A stretch of DNA of 64,000 nt from the NCBI GenBank assembly GCA_963761655.1, contig CAVXHI010000003.1, positions 310,001 to 374,000 on the forward strand. The letters run 5' to 3'. The position numbers were made by a program, and so were the translations under genes. The DNA comes from RYN-122 sp963761655. Its GTDB lineage: Bacteria > Actinomycetota > Actinomycetes > Mycobacteriales > SCTD01. Below are positions 26,601-36,118 of this stretch, piece by piece. The stretch's first letter is position 1. Each line of letters begins with the position of its first letter. The notes beneath the pieces were generated by a model. It ran no database searches. It saw only the letters and a program-made list of their open reading frames with translations, and had not been told where the DNA came from.

Positions 26601-27746
26601 GGAGTGGAACAGGTCGCCGGCGTTGCCGGCCGCGATGACCGACAGGACGCCGAGACGGCTGAGCTCGTCGATGGCAAGGGCGTCGGGGTCGTCGCCGCGG
26701 GTGAAGTCCGAGCCGAGCGACAGGTTGAGGACGTCGACGTCGTCGGCGGCGGTGTCGTTGGTGTTCAGGCCGGCCACGTAGTCGAGGGCCTGCGCGACGA
26801 GCAGGGTGCCGCCGGAGCAGCCGAACACGCGCAGGGCGGCCAGCTTCGCCTCGGGAGCCGAGCCGGGCCCGATGTTGAGGCTGGCGAGCTCCGCGTCGGA
26901 CGCCGTCTGGTAGGTGCCGTCGTAGGTCGTGCCGGCGCTCGTGACGCCGTAGCCCGCGACCGTGCCGGCGACGTGGGTGCCGTGGCCGCCGCCGAGGGAG
27001 GTGCGGCAGTCGAGCGGGTCGGCGTCGGGGGCGGCCGGGGTCTCGCCGTCGTAGGTGTCGCCGGCGAAGTCGTAGCCGGCGACGACCTTGCGGGTCGGGA
27101 ACGTGCCGGGCTCGACCGTCGTGCTGTCGTTCGCGTCGTAGGCCGCGCGACCGGCACCGCCGAAGTCGACGTGGTCGTAGTCGATGCCGGTGTCGACGAC
27201 GCCGACCGTGACGCCGACGCCGGTGTTGCCGAGGTCGCGCCATGCCTGCACGGCCCGGGTGACCTGGTCGGAGCGGGTGTTCTCGCGCTGCTTGAGCGTC
27301 AGCGGGCGGACCGCGACGACGCCCGGCAGCGAGGCGAGGGCGCCCAGCCGGCGGGCGTCCGTGCGCACCGCGAGGCCCGGGAAGACCCGGGTCGTGCGGT
27401 AGAGCTCGGTCCCGCGGGTCGCGGGGTCGCCGAGGCGGGCGGCCGCCTTGTCGACGGCCGCGGCGGCCTGGGCGGCGGCGGAGGCCGCGGCGTCCCGGGC
27501 GGCGGCCGGACCGCGGCTGCGGGCGGCCGCGAAGCTCCGGGTCGCGCTCGGCGCCTGCAGCTGGAGCAGGACGTCGACGCTGCCGCGGGCGGCGGCCAGG
27601 CGCGCGCTGAGCGGCGTCTTGCCGGTCGCGGACGGGGAGTCGGTCGGGACCGCGGCGGAGGCCGGGCCGGAGACGGTGAGCAGGGCGCCGGTCAGCGCAC
27701 AGACGAGCAGGGCCGCGCCGGGGGCGCGACGAGGGTGCAGCGGCAC
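23649..27746 (-). CDS. Secreted subtilisin-family (S8) serine protease
   Basis: 1365 residues from GTG 27746; the frame stays open upstream but the signal peptide (MPLHPRRAPGAALLVCALTG...SAA) begins here. Catalytic residues are Asp185 (VVDTGID), His255 (GHGTHVAG) and Ser620 (GTSMATPH). A PA-type insert lies about 440-550. Beyond the catalytic domain are beta-rich modules, then about eleven PPATTA repeats as an extended linker, then about 175 residues of all-beta domains. Extracellular protein degradation or maturation is expected. No LPXTG or membrane anchor at the C-terminus. Confidence 0.94.
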   Translation of the reverse strand: MPLHPRRAPGAALLVCALTGALLTVSGPASAAVPTDSPSATGKTPLSARLAAARGSVDVLLQLQAPSATRSFAAARSRGPAAARDAAASAAAQAAAAVDKAAARLGDPATRGTELYRTTRVFPGLAVRTDARRLGALASLPGVVAVRPLTLKQRENTRSDQVTRAVQAWRDLGNTGVGVTVGVVDTGIDYDHVDFGGAGRAAYDANDSTTVEPGTFPTRKVVAGYDFAGDTYDGETPAAPDADPLDCRTSLGGGHGTHVAGTVAGYGVTSAGTTYDGTYQTASDAELASLNIGPGSAPEAKLAALRVFGCSGGTLLVAQALDYVAGLNTNDTAADDVDVLNLSLGSDFTRGDDPDALAIDELSRLGVLSVIAAGNAGDLFHSVGSPGSARSALTVAASDDGQDTVDGVRIETVDSTTSATDTASVTTYPATNSIAYPYDTKRQDNTGQLVALTDPTNLDGCGTYTPADAARVNGKYAFLEWDDDSTTRRCGSVGHAAGAKRAGALGVVLGSNQLRFSAGITGDTTIPVTLVNKTGADDVRTRLEAGQAVYATFGYAFRAGSAQGARIDDPASTDKIADFTSRGGTPADGFLKPDVGAPGLHTFSANSGTGNEGLDESGTSMATPHTAGTAALVLAEHPTWTPEQVKADLVNTASAVLSTGGKGTGTEYGVTRVGAGRIDGRDAVANTVVAAVVGDAGSVGLGFGPVEATGPLTRTKTVRLSNFGRTARTYTPSYVSAQDVPGVTFEVPGPVTVPAGTATAPGTATFDVVMRITDVTALRRTPDATISLTQTDDLARQFQAEENGRVLLTPANGQVLRLPVAVAPRPASTVRGGDAVVPPSGVMTSIGSLPLTGTGVDNGTPGSPDAVQSLVGGFQLQVSSPQLPACTSAATDGCIGFEGQRSGDLRYVGATSTLPVGSTTPQVGIALSTYGRWNTPAYDPGSGSGEVAFVVYFDTDGDGEDDREVDVTRYAPDTDIMVAEAYALPGGRFLDDQPLNSADYGVDTNALSSNALIVPVTLQTLGLPAGSTKVSYRVETYSLDDAAALLEQTPYVPFDVAHPRTLVVPKETGTLLSRDVPGKLEVRTDTTDTTSPDLGVLLLHLHGTEADRAQVVQVREPAAPATTPPATTAPPATTAPPATTAPPATTAPPATTAPPATTAPPATTAPPATTAPPATTAPPTTAPPAAVLPRLTLSPGTITAGQRSTVTVTGVPGSTVQLYGYVRPSTRYGLLRTLVLDASGRASSQLAPLGSTRLYAITRGSTRPGPSTVLAVRALVSERAVRTGRLTYTLTGRVVPGRAGQLVTVYRQTADGSLVLTAQARTRADGVWSVSRRFTKAGPVRLLARAAQTTDVYANNSPVIGVTLR
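24190..24384 (-). repeat. 18-bp coding repeats (PPATTA linker)
   Basis: About eleven 18-bp units, reading on the plus strand roughly GTCGTCGCCGGAGGAGCG, encode PPATTA hexapeptides in the subtilase linker. Units differ mostly at third positions, so the peptide is conserved more than the DNA. Confidence 0.85.
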
Positions 27747-27872
27747 AGGTGTCCTCGAGGGGTGAGGGTCGTGTCCGTGCGCTCCAGGGGCAGCGAGGCA
27801 CGGACGGGATGCCGCACACAACCACGACGGCCGGGACCGGGCCAGGCCCTGCCGGACAACGGTCCGGTCACG

Positions 27873-27912
27873 CCGACGGGCGGCCCTCCTGTGGTGGAGG
27901 ACCGCCCGTCGG
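27873..27912 (-). terminator. Terminator after groEL
   Basis: CCGACGGGCGG (27873-27883) pairs with CCGCCCGTCGG (27902-27912), 11 bp around an 18-nt loop, 34 bases past the groEL stop. It separates groEL from the subtilase gene. Confidence 0.82.
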
Positions 27913-27945
27913 GGTGGTGCAGGTCGTGCGGGTCGAGCAGGAGGA

Positions 27946-29583
<1,638 letters not shown>

Positions 29584-29675
29584 GGTGGTTCCTCTCGGGT
29601 GCGTACGTACAGACGCGTGCTGGTCCCGGAGGTGCCCGCGACGGACGACCGGATCTCCGGCCTCACCTGAGGACC

Positions 29676-29700
29676 TGGCACTCTCGACGTCTGAGTGCTA
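29676..29700 (-). promoter_or_regulatory. CIRCE operator 2 (HrcA site)
   Basis: TGGCACTC-N9-GAGTGCTA, one mismatch from a perfect CIRCE inverted repeat, located downstream of the groEL -10 region. Confidence 0.9.
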
Positions 29701-29705
29701 CGTCC

Positions 29706-29734
29706 TTGTTAGCACTCGACCCCTGAGAGTGCAA
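29706..29734 (-). promoter_or_regulatory. groEL promoter overlapping CIRCE
   Basis: On the minus strand TTGCAC (29734-29729) and TAACAA (29711-29706) are 17 bases apart, a plausible vegetative promoter. The -35 lies in the right arm of CIRCE operator 1 and the -10 in its left arm. Confidence 0.6.
29709..29734 (-). promoter_or_regulatory. CIRCE operator 1 (HrcA site)
   Basis: TTAGCACTC-N9-GAGTGC-AA; the core arms GCACTC and GAGTGC are perfect with the standard nine-base spacer. Eight bases from the other CIRCE copy. Confidence 0.9.
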
Positions 29735-29740
29735 GCGTCG

Positions 29741-30742
29741 TCAGGGGCGTGCGGACACCGGGTAGTCGTGCCGGACGGCGTACGCGTCGAGCACGGCGCG
29801 CACCTCGGCGAGCAGCGCGACGGCCTCCTCGGTGGCCTCCCCGTGACGGGCCGCCTCGGGGTGCGACGACGCCGACCGGGCCCGCTCGAACACCTGCCGC
29901 GCGCCGGCCCGGTCCCCGCCGTCCGACGCCCTGCTGCCGTGGGCGAGCATCGCGTCGGACAGCCGCCGCAGGGCCTGCTCCATCGCCTTGACGTGCCGCG
30001 GCAGGGGGCGGTCCTGGTCGTCCGCGAAGTGCGCCGCGACCCACAGCCCGAGCCCGCCGCGGGCCAGCGCCACGACGGACTCGTCGTAGGGCGGGTGGAA
30101 GTAGTGCAGCACCGGGAAGCGCTGCAGGTGCTGGCGCGCCGCGAGCAGGTCGCGCCGGACGGCGTCCAGGACGAGCACGGCGTCCACGGTGAGCAGCTCG
30201 GCCGCACCGTCGACGTCGTCGGCGCCGAGGTCGGACACCGCCTGGTTGTTGGTGCGCAGCTCGCTGACCAGCGTGTAGATCGTCGGCAGGTAGCCGAGGG
30301 CCGCGGTCAGGACGCCGAGGCCGGCCCCCGCCTCGACGACCGTCAGCGCGTGCAGCAGCGACGAGCCGCCGACGACGTCGCCGAAGCCGATGGTCGTGAG
30401 GGACACCCCGGACAGGTAGAGCGCGGCGCCGAGGCCGGGGCGCTCCGGCCGGTACTGGTCGGAGTAGGCCAGACCGTCGACGGCCGGCAGGTACAGCAGC
30501 GCGAAGGCGAGCAGCAGCGTCACCAGCCACCCGACGACGGTGAGGACCAGGGCCAGCGGACCGGTCGCCCCCAGGACCCCCGGGCGGACCCGCTCGGGCA
30601 GCCGCCGGCAGGTGCGCCACAGCCCGAGGCTGAGCAGCTGGCTCAGGCCGCCCGACGACGTCGGCAGCAGGACCGTGCGGAAGGCGTCGACGGCGACGAG
30701 GACGACGAGCAGCACGCCGAGGACGGGCGCGAACACGGACAC
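29741..30742 (-). CDS. Two-TM potassium channel family protein
   Basis: 333 residues from GTG 30742. Hydrophobic helices at about 5-25, 60-85 and 125-150 flank a pore loop with the selectivity filter TTIGFGD (residues 116-122). The cytoplasmic C-terminal about 170 residues are helical and lack an obvious RCK (TrkA-N) nucleotide-binding motif. Predicted to conduct K+; gating is unknown. Its stop is just upstream of the groEL promoter. Confidence 0.88.
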   Translation of the reverse strand: MSVFAPVLGVLLVVLVAVDAFRTVLLPTSSGGLSQLLSLGLWRTCRRLPERVRPGVLGATGPLALVLTVVGWLVTLLLAFALLYLPAVDGLAYSDQYRPERPGLGAALYLSGVSLTTIGFGDVVGGSSLLHALTVVEAGAGLGVLTAALGYLPTIYTLVSELRTNNQAVSDLGADDVDGAAELLTVDAVLVLDAVRRDLLAARQHLQRFPVLHYFHPPYDESVVALARGGLGLWVAAHFADDQDRPLPRHVKAMEQALRRLSDAMLAHGSRASDGGDRAGARQVFERARSASSHPEAARHGEATEEAVALLAEVRAVLDAYAVRHDYPVSARP

Positions 30743-30802
30743 ACGGGTGCGCTACCCCCTCGAGCGCCCCGCACCCGGAGCCCGGAGTGGCAAGGTCTGC
30801 CC

Positions 30803-31504
30803 GTGCCCACCGGACGCGTGCTCGTCGTCGACGACGCCGAGGAGGTCAGCGACCTGCTCGTCGCCGTCCTCGGGGCGGCCGGGTTCGAGGTCCGGGTCGA
30901 CGTCGACGGCGAGGCAGCCCTCGTCACGGCGGCCTCGTGGCAGCCCGACGTGCTCGTGCTCGACCTCGGGCTGCCCGGCCTCGACGGCGTGGAGGTCTGC
31001 CGACGGCTGCGGACGTTCTCCTCGGCGTACGTCCTCATGCTGACCGGGCGCAGCGACGAGCTCGACCGCGTCGTCGGCCTCACGGTCGGCGCCGACGACT
31101 ACGTCACCAAGCCGTTCAGCCCGCGCGAGGTGCAGGCCCGCGTCGAGGCGCTCCTGCGCCGGCCCCGCACACCCGTGACGGCGGACGCCGCGCCGAGCGG
31201 TCGCCGGTTCGGGCCGCTGCAGGTCGACGTCGAGGCCCGCGAGGTGCGCGTCGACGGCGTCGAGGTCGAGCTGACCCGGACGGAGTTCGCCCTCGTCGAC
31301 GCCCTCACCGAGCAGCCGCGCCGGGTGCTGACCCGCGAGCAGCTGCGCGACCGGGTCTGGGGCGGCGGTTGGTTCGGCGACGACCACGCCGTCGACGTCC
31401 ACGTGTCGAACCTGCGCAAGAAGCTGACGGCCGCCGGCGCGGGCACCGTGGTCGCGACCGTGCGCGGGGTCGGGTACCGGCTCGCTCCGGGGCTGCTCGA
31501 GTGA
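30803..31504 (+). CDS. OmpR-family response regulator
   Basis: 233 residues from GTG 30803. Receiver domain with acidic pair VVDDAEE, phospho-acceptor Asp54 (LVLDLGLPG) and Lys103 (VTKPF). The winged-helix DNA-binding domain has LTRTEFALVDAL, RVLTREQLRDRVWG and VDVHVSNLRKKL. It heads a four-gene operon joined by GTGA overlaps. OmpR-type dimers bind direct repeats with about 11-bp spacing; such repeats lie at the nearby TasA-like locus. Confidence 0.94.
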   Translation: MPTGRVLVVDDAEEVSDLLVAVLGAAGFEVRVDVDGEAALVTAASWQPDVLVLDLGLPGLDGVEVCRRLRTFSSAYVLMLTGRSDELDRVVGLTVGADDYVTKPFSPREVQARVEALLRRPRTPVTADAAPSGRRFGPLQVDVEAREVRVDGVEVELTRTEFALVDALTEQPRRVLTREQLRDRVWGGGWFGDDHAVDVHVSNLRKKLTAAGAGTVVATVRGVGYRLAPGLLE

Positions 31505-33765
31505 CGACCGTGGAGGAGGAGCGCCTCGCCGCGGTCGCCGCGCTCGGCCTGCTCGACACCCCGCCCGAGGAGCGCTTCGACCGCATCACGCGCACCGCGG
31601 CCGCCCTGTTCGGCGTCGACGAGGCCCTCGTGACCCTGCTCGACCGGGACCGCCTGTTCCTCAAGAGCTGCGTCGGGGCCCTCGCGCCGTCGCACCCGCG
31701 CGAGGCGTCGATCTGCGCGACGACCGTCGCCGAGGACGCCGTCGTCGTCGTCCCGGACCTGGCCCTCGACCCGCGCTTCCGCGACCTGAGCGCCGTGCGG
31801 GTGGACGGCGTCCGCTTCTACGCGGGTGTCCCGCTGCGCTCGCAGGGCCGTCCCGTCGGGACGCTGTGCCTGTCCGACCGCACGCCCCGCGCGTTCGGAC
31901 AGACCGACGTCGCCCGCCTGCTGGACCTCGCCGGCTGGGCGCAGGACGAGCTGACCCGGGTCGAGCTGTCGAGCTCCCTGGCCCACCAGCACGAGACCTC
32001 CGCCCGGCTGACGGCCGTGCTCGACGCCTCCCCCGACGCCGTCCTCGTGCTGGCCGCGGACGGCGTCGTCCAGGAGGCGAGCGCGGCGACGGCGTCGGTG
32101 TTCGGGCGCCGCCGCGAGGAGGTCCTGCACCGGCACGTCGCCACCCTGCTCGCCACCACCGACGGCCGTCCCCTCGGCCCGCTGCTGCAGCAGGACGGGC
32201 TGGTCGAGGCCGGGCTGCGGGCCCGGCGACCGGGGGGCGCGGTCGACGTGCAGGTGCGCAGCCGGGCCCTGCCCGGTGAGGAGCGCGTGCTCGACGTGCG
32301 GGACGTGAGCGGCGAGGCCGAGACGGCCCGCGCCCTGACCGCGCTGCAGCAGCGGTTCGAGCTGCTGCTCGAGGCGGCCGAGACGGGGGTGGTCGGGACC
32401 GACGGCGACGGCGTCGTCACGTGGGTCAACCCGGCGGCCGCGCGCATGCTCGCCCTCGTCGTGCAGCATGAGGGCGCCGACCTGCACGACCTCGCGCACG
32501 GGACGCTGCACCCGCGCGAGCAGTGCCCGCTGCTGCGCGCCCTCGAGGAGCGGGTGGCGCAGCGCGTCCCCGTCGACGCCGTCGTCCGCGCGGACGGGAC
32601 GCTGCTGGACGTCGAGTGGACGGCCGCTCCCACCGTGGTCGACGGCGAGGTCACCGGCGCGGTCGTCACGCTGTCCGACACCTCGAACCGCCGCGCCGTC
32701 GACCGGATGAAGGACGAGTTCATCTCGGTCGTCAGCCACGAGCTGCGGACGCCCCTGACCTCGATCCGGGGGTCGCTCGGCCTGCTCGGCTCGGGTCGCT
32801 TCGGGGAGCTGCCGGCGGCTGCCACGCGCCTCGTGCAGATCGCCGTCGGCAACACCGACCGGCTCGTCCGGCTGGTCAACGACATCCTCGACCTCGAGCG
32901 GATCGAGTCGGGCAAGGCCGACGTCGAGATGGTGCTGCAGCCGCTGCACCCGCTGATCGAGCAGGCACGCGACAGCGTCGTCGACGCGACGTCGGGGGTG
33001 ACCGTGGAGATCGTGGGCGCACCGCTCGAGGCGGCCGTCGACGCCGACCTCCTGCTGCAGGCGCTCATCAACCTCATGGCGAACGCGGTGAAGTTCTCGC
33101 CTCCCGGGGCCACCGTCGAGGTCGAGTGCACCGAGGTGGGCGCCGAGGTGCAGGTGGCGGTGCGCGACCACGGCCGGGGCATCCCCGCGGACCGGCTGAC
33201 GCGGGTCTTCGAGCGCTTCGAGCAGGTCGACGCCTCGGACGCCCGCGACAAGGGCGGGACGGGGCTCGGGCTGGCCATCACGCGCTCCATCGCGACCGCG
33301 CTCGGCGGCCGCGTCCTCGTCGCGAGCGTGCCGGGCGAGGGCAGCACCTTCACGCTCACCCTGCCGCGCCCGCTCCAGCACGACGCCGACAGCGGCCGCT
33401 GGGTCGTGCTCGTCGAGGACGACGTCGACCTGTCCGAGGTCCTCGAGGCGGGGCTGAGCGAACGCGGGTTCTCCGTCGCGGTGGCCCGGACCGAGGACGA
33501 CGCGGTCGACCTCGTCCGGCGGCTGCGGCCCGCCCTGCTGCTCCTGGACGTGGAGCTGGCACGCGGCAGCGGGTACGGCGTCGCCGCCCGGCTCCGCGAC
33601 GACGCCGCGCTCGAGGGCGTCCGCGTCGTCGTCGCCACCGTGCACGACCTCGACGAGACGGCGCGCGGCCGGCTCCGCGTCGGCGACACCCGGTTCGTCC
33701 GCAAGGGCCGCGGCGACGAGGACGTGGTGCAGGTGGTCCTGGCCCTGGCGGAGGACTGGACGTGA
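31501..33765 (+). CDS. Hybrid sensor histidine kinase (GAF-PAS-PAS-HK-REC)
   Basis: 754 residues, soluble (no membrane helix). Order: GAF about 20-155 (EERFDRITRTAAALF, PSHPREASICATTV), two PAS-like regions about 165-270 and 280-395, HisKA with His413 in SVVSHELRTPLTS, HATPase with Asn528 (LMANAVKF) and DHGRGIP, GGTGLGL, then a receiver with Asp683 (LLLLDVEL). The cytosolic sensor input suggests detection of a small molecule, redox or light (inference). GTG overlaps the regulator stop. Confidence 0.94.
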   Translation: MTTVEEERLAAVAALGLLDTPPEERFDRITRTAAALFGVDEALVTLLDRDRLFLKSCVGALAPSHPREASICATTVAEDAVVVVPDLALDPRFRDLSAVRVDGVRFYAGVPLRSQGRPVGTLCLSDRTPRAFGQTDVARLLDLAGWAQDELTRVELSSSLAHQHETSARLTAVLDASPDAVLVLAADGVVQEASAATASVFGRRREEVLHRHVATLLATTDGRPLGPLLQQDGLVEAGLRARRPGGAVDVQVRSRALPGEERVLDVRDVSGEAETARALTALQQRFELLLEAAETGVVGTDGDGVVTWVNPAAARMLALVVQHEGADLHDLAHGTLHPREQCPLLRALEERVAQRVPVDAVVRADGTLLDVEWTAAPTVVDGEVTGAVVTLSDTSNRRAVDRMKDEFISVVSHELRTPLTSIRGSLGLLGSGRFGELPAAATRLVQIAVGNTDRLVRLVNDILDLERIESGKADVEMVLQPLHPLIEQARDSVVDATSGVTVEIVGAPLEAAVDADLLLQALINLMANAVKFSPPGATVEVECTEVGAEVQVAVRDHGRGIPADRLTRVFERFEQVDASDARDKGGTGLGLAITRSIATALGGRVLVASVPGEGSTFTLTLPRPLQHDADSGRWVVLVEDDVDLSEVLEAGLSERGFSVAVARTEDDAVDLVRRLRPALLLLDVELARGSGYGVAARLRDDAALEGVRVVVATVHDLDETARGRLRVGDTRFVRKGRGDEDVVQVVLALAEDWT

Positions 33766-34130
33766 CGCGGACCCTGGTGCTGGTCGAGGACGAGGACGAC
33801 ATCCGCGAGATCGCACAGATGGCGCTCGAGCTGCACGGGTTCGAGGTGGTGGCGGCGTCGGGCGGCGTCGAGGGCGTGGAGACCGTGCGCCGGGTGCGCC
33901 CGGACGCGGTGCTGCTCGACGTGATGATGCCCGAGCAGGACGGCCCGGCGACCCTCGCCGCGCTGCAGGCCGACCCCTCGACGGCCGGCATCCCGGTGCT
34001 GTTCCTGACCGCGAAGACGCAGGCGCGGGAGGTCGAGCAGCTGCTCGGCCTCGGCGCGGCCGGGGTGCTCCGCAAGCCGTTCGACCCGCTCCGGCTCGGG
34101 GAGCTGGTCGCGCTGTCCCTGCGCTGGTGA
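33762..34130 (+). CDS. Stand-alone receiver-domain protein
   Basis: 122 residues: acidic residues in VEDEDD, phospho-acceptor Asp53 (VLLDVMMPEQDG), Thr/Lys switch residues in FLTAKT and LRKPFDP. No output domain. GTG 33762 overlaps the kinase stop. Probably an intermediate or phosphate sink in the relay encoded here. Confidence 0.93.
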   Translation: MTRTLVLVEDEDDIREIAQMALELHGFEVVAASGGVEGVETVRRVRPDAVLLDVMMPEQDGPATLAALQADPSTAGIPVLFLTAKTQAREVEQLLGLGAAGVLRKPFDPLRLGELVALSLRW

Positions 34131-34453
34131 ACGAGCTCGAGGACCTCGTCGAGGCGGTGTGGCAGCGCCAGCGACCTCGCGTCCTGGGACGGCTCGAGGT
34201 GGTGGTCGGGGCGCTCCGGGCCGGAGTGGCTGACCAGGAGGCCGCCCGCGAGGCGCACGTCCTGGCCGGTGCCCTGGGGACCTACGGGCGGCCGGGGTCG
34301 TCCCTGCTGCGGCGGGCCGAGCTGGCGCTGACGTCCGGCGACGTCCCGTCCGGGCTGTCCGCCGAGGTGCTAGCGCTCGTCGAGCAGGGCGCGCTTGACC
34401 GCCACCAGCAGGCACCCGGCGATGAGCAGCAGCAGGGGGATGCGCAGCGCTGA
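34127..34453 (+). CDS. HPt-domain phosphotransfer protein
   Basis: 108 residues, helical, with AHVLAGALGTYG; His44 fits the phosphorylated His of HPt domains. GTG 34127 overlaps the receiver stop, so kinase, receiver and HPt are made together. Its 3' end overlaps the convergent signal peptidase gene by 84 bases, and the C-terminal Gln-rich tail (HQQAPGDEQQQGD) lies in that overlap. Confidence 0.8.
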   Translation: MNELEDLVEAVWQRQRPRVLGRLEVVVGALRAGVADQEAAREAHVLAGALGTYGRPGSSLLRRAELALTSGDVPSGLSAEVLALVEQGALDRHQQAPGDEQQQGDAQR

Positions 34454-34954
34454 GCCGTTGGTCAGCAGGGCCAGGCTCCCGACGGCCGGCGCGCTCGCGA
34501 CCACCCGCGGGACCTTCGCGCTCGTGATGGTCAGCTGCCAGTCGTCCTTGGTCGGGTTGGCGTCACCCTTGGTCTGGACCACCGGACCCTGGGGGCTGTC
34601 CTCCACGCTGACGACCCGGTGCACGTAGCGCTGACCGGGCGCGTCCGGCAGCGGCAGGACCAGCACCTGACCGACCTCGATGCTGCGGCTGCTCATGGGC
34701 TTCGTGACGAGCAGGGCGCCCGGGTCGTACGTCGGGACCATGCTGCCGGTCAGCACGGGGCTGAAGCCGAGGCGCTCGACGACGACGACGCCGGCGCCGA
34801 CGACGGACGCGATGGCGGCGACGGCGAGCAGGGTGTGCAGGAGCAGCTGGAGCGGAGACCGCCGGGCGCGGCGGCGCGGCGGCTGCTCGACCAGCGGCGC
34901 GGTCTCGTCGACGACAGCGGTCACGGTGTCCTCCGGGGCAGGGGTGGTGGTCAT
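34370..34954 (-). CDS. SipW-like (ER-type) signal peptidase I
   Basis: 194 residues from ATG 34954. A membrane helix at about 36-60, catalytic Ser71 in LTGSMVPTY, His112 in YVHRVV in place of the usual lysine, and KGDANPTKDDW with the structural Asp; a second helix near the C-terminus (170-188). The Ser-His arrangement is that of SipW/archaeal/ER signal peptidases, which process TasA-type fibre subunits. ATG overlaps the stop of the secreted-protein gene upstream (ATGA). Confidence 0.9.
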   Translation of the reverse strand: MTTTPAPEDTVTAVVDETAPLVEQPPRRRARRSPLQLLLHTLLAVAAIASVVGAGVVVVERLGFSPVLTGSMVPTYDPGALLVTKPMSSRSIEVGQVLVLPLPDAPGQRYVHRVVSVEDSPQGPVVQTKGDANPTKDDWQLTITSAKVPRVVASAPAVGSLALLTNGSALRIPLLLLIAGCLLVAVKRALLDER

Positions 34955-35523
34955 GCGGAGCTCGTGCGCGAGCCGGGCGTCGTCTGGGCGCGCGTGACCG
35001 TCATCCCGATGGTGACGGTGAAGCCGGTGATCTTCCTCGCGGGACGCACCTTGGCGCTCAGGGCAGACCCTGCCGGGAGGGAGTAGGTCGTGGTCTTGCT
35101 CGCCGTCCCGCCGCCTTCGACGAGCCCTTGGACCACAGGGGTCTCGTTGCCGGAACAGACGGCCTGGGCGTTGTACGTGCCCCCGACGCAGGCCAGGACG
35201 TCCACACTGCCCTTCACGACGCTGTTGGAGTTGCTGATGGTGACGTTCCAGGTCTGTCCTGACAGTGCTAGCGAGCCCGTGCTGCGGACGAAGAAGACCG
35301 TTTCCTGTGTGAGCGTGCCGAACGTCAGGACCAGCGGTCCGGCCTGGCTGCTGGACGTGGCCGACGTCGACGCTTGCGCTCCGAACGTCGCCACCGCCGC
35401 CACCGGCTGCGTCCCCGTCGCTCGGGCCTGAGCAGTCGCCCAGGCTGCAGTGCCGGCAGATGCGCTCACGCCGACGGCGACGGAGAGCACGACGGCAGCG
35501 TGGCTCCACGGTCGGCGGGTCAT
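34951..35523 (-). CDS. SipW-substrate-like secreted protein (TasA/CalY-like)
   Basis: 190 residues from ATG 35523 (a GTG at 35544 could add seven). Long N-terminal hydrophobic segment with AAVVLSVAVGVSASAGTAAWA, then a Ser/Thr/Val-rich beta domain with two Cys (VLACVGG, AVCSGN). It resembles proteins with alternate-type signal peptides cut by SipW, and it is coupled to a SipW-like peptidase. Three TCAAG repeats with 11-bp period sit just upstream. Likely exported surface or fibre component (inference). Confidence 0.75.
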   Translation of the reverse strand: MTRRPWSHAAVVLSVAVGVSASAGTAAWATAQARATGTQPVAAVATFGAQASTSATSSSQAGPLVLTFGTLTQETVFFVRSTGSLALSGQTWNVTISNSNSVVKGSVDVLACVGGTYNAQAVCSGNETPVVQGLVEGGGTASKTTTYSLPAGSALSAKVRPARKITGFTVTIGMTVTRAQTTPGSRTSSA

Positions 35524-35557
35524 GGGAGCAGCATCGGCTCGCACGCTCAGACGAGCG

Positions 35558-35584
35558 TCAAGCGGACCTCAAGAACACGTCAAG
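35558..35584 (-). promoter_or_regulatory. TCAAG x3 direct repeat (OmpR-type operator)
   Basis: TCAAG at 35558-35562, 35569-35573 and 35580-35584, exactly 11 bp apart, 35 bases upstream of the secreted-protein start. The same pentamer with the same period recurs at 36119-36134. Phased 11-bp direct repeats are the hallmark of OmpR/PhoP-family binding sites. Confidence 0.6.
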
Positions 35585-36062
35585 GCAGGTGCGGCAGCGC
35601 CGGCTGGACGGCGTCGACCTGCACTCCGCCCGACGTGGTCGACACCCTGACGTGCGCTCCTCGAGGCAGACGGACCTCCTGCGCTGCAGTACTGAGCGCG
35701 ACTCCTCGGAGCACGTCCACCTGCCGCCCGGGGCACTGGCCGGTCTCCGACCACGCGTGGGAGCAGGTCAGGACATCCACCCGTGCCGCCCGCGTGCCCG
35801 CTTCGGCGCGGTGCAGGGCGACGGTCCTCGCACCGCGGGTCAGGTCCAGGTAGGCCGGGCGCGCAGGTGCAGCGATCCGGCTCACGGAGCGAGAGACTGC
35901 ACGGGAGGCAGTCCGAGGGGCGTTGACGCGGGCTGTCATCGGCGCGGCAGCGGCCGGCGCACTGACCAGCACCGCGGTGGACTGCGATTGCACGGTCGCG
36001 CTCGACAGGGCCGCGACGACGACGGCGCCGCTCACGACCATGAGCAGCGCAGCGACCTTCAT
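35580..36062 (-). CDS. Secreted or anchored hypothetical protein of the TasA-like locus
   Basis: 160 residues; ATG 36062 behind GGGGAGGC. An N-terminal hydrophobic segment (about 3-24) is followed by an Ala/Arg-rich region and a C-terminal domain with two Cys (VLTCSHAWSETGQCPGRQVDVLRG). Not recognised. Its position inside the fibre locus suggests an accessory surface protein (inference). Confidence 0.68.
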   Translation of the reverse strand: MKVAALLMVVSGAVVVAALSSATVQSQSTAVLVSAPAAAAPMTARVNAPRTASRAVSRSVSRIAAPARPAYLDLTRGARTVALHRAEAGTRAARVDVLTCSHAWSETGQCPGRQVDVLRGVALSTAAQEVRLPRGAHVRVSTTSGGVQVDAVQPALPHLP

Positions 36063-36118
36063 GCCTCCCCTACGACGTCGGGGACCGACCTCGGGACACC
36101 CGACGGGGTGATCCACGT

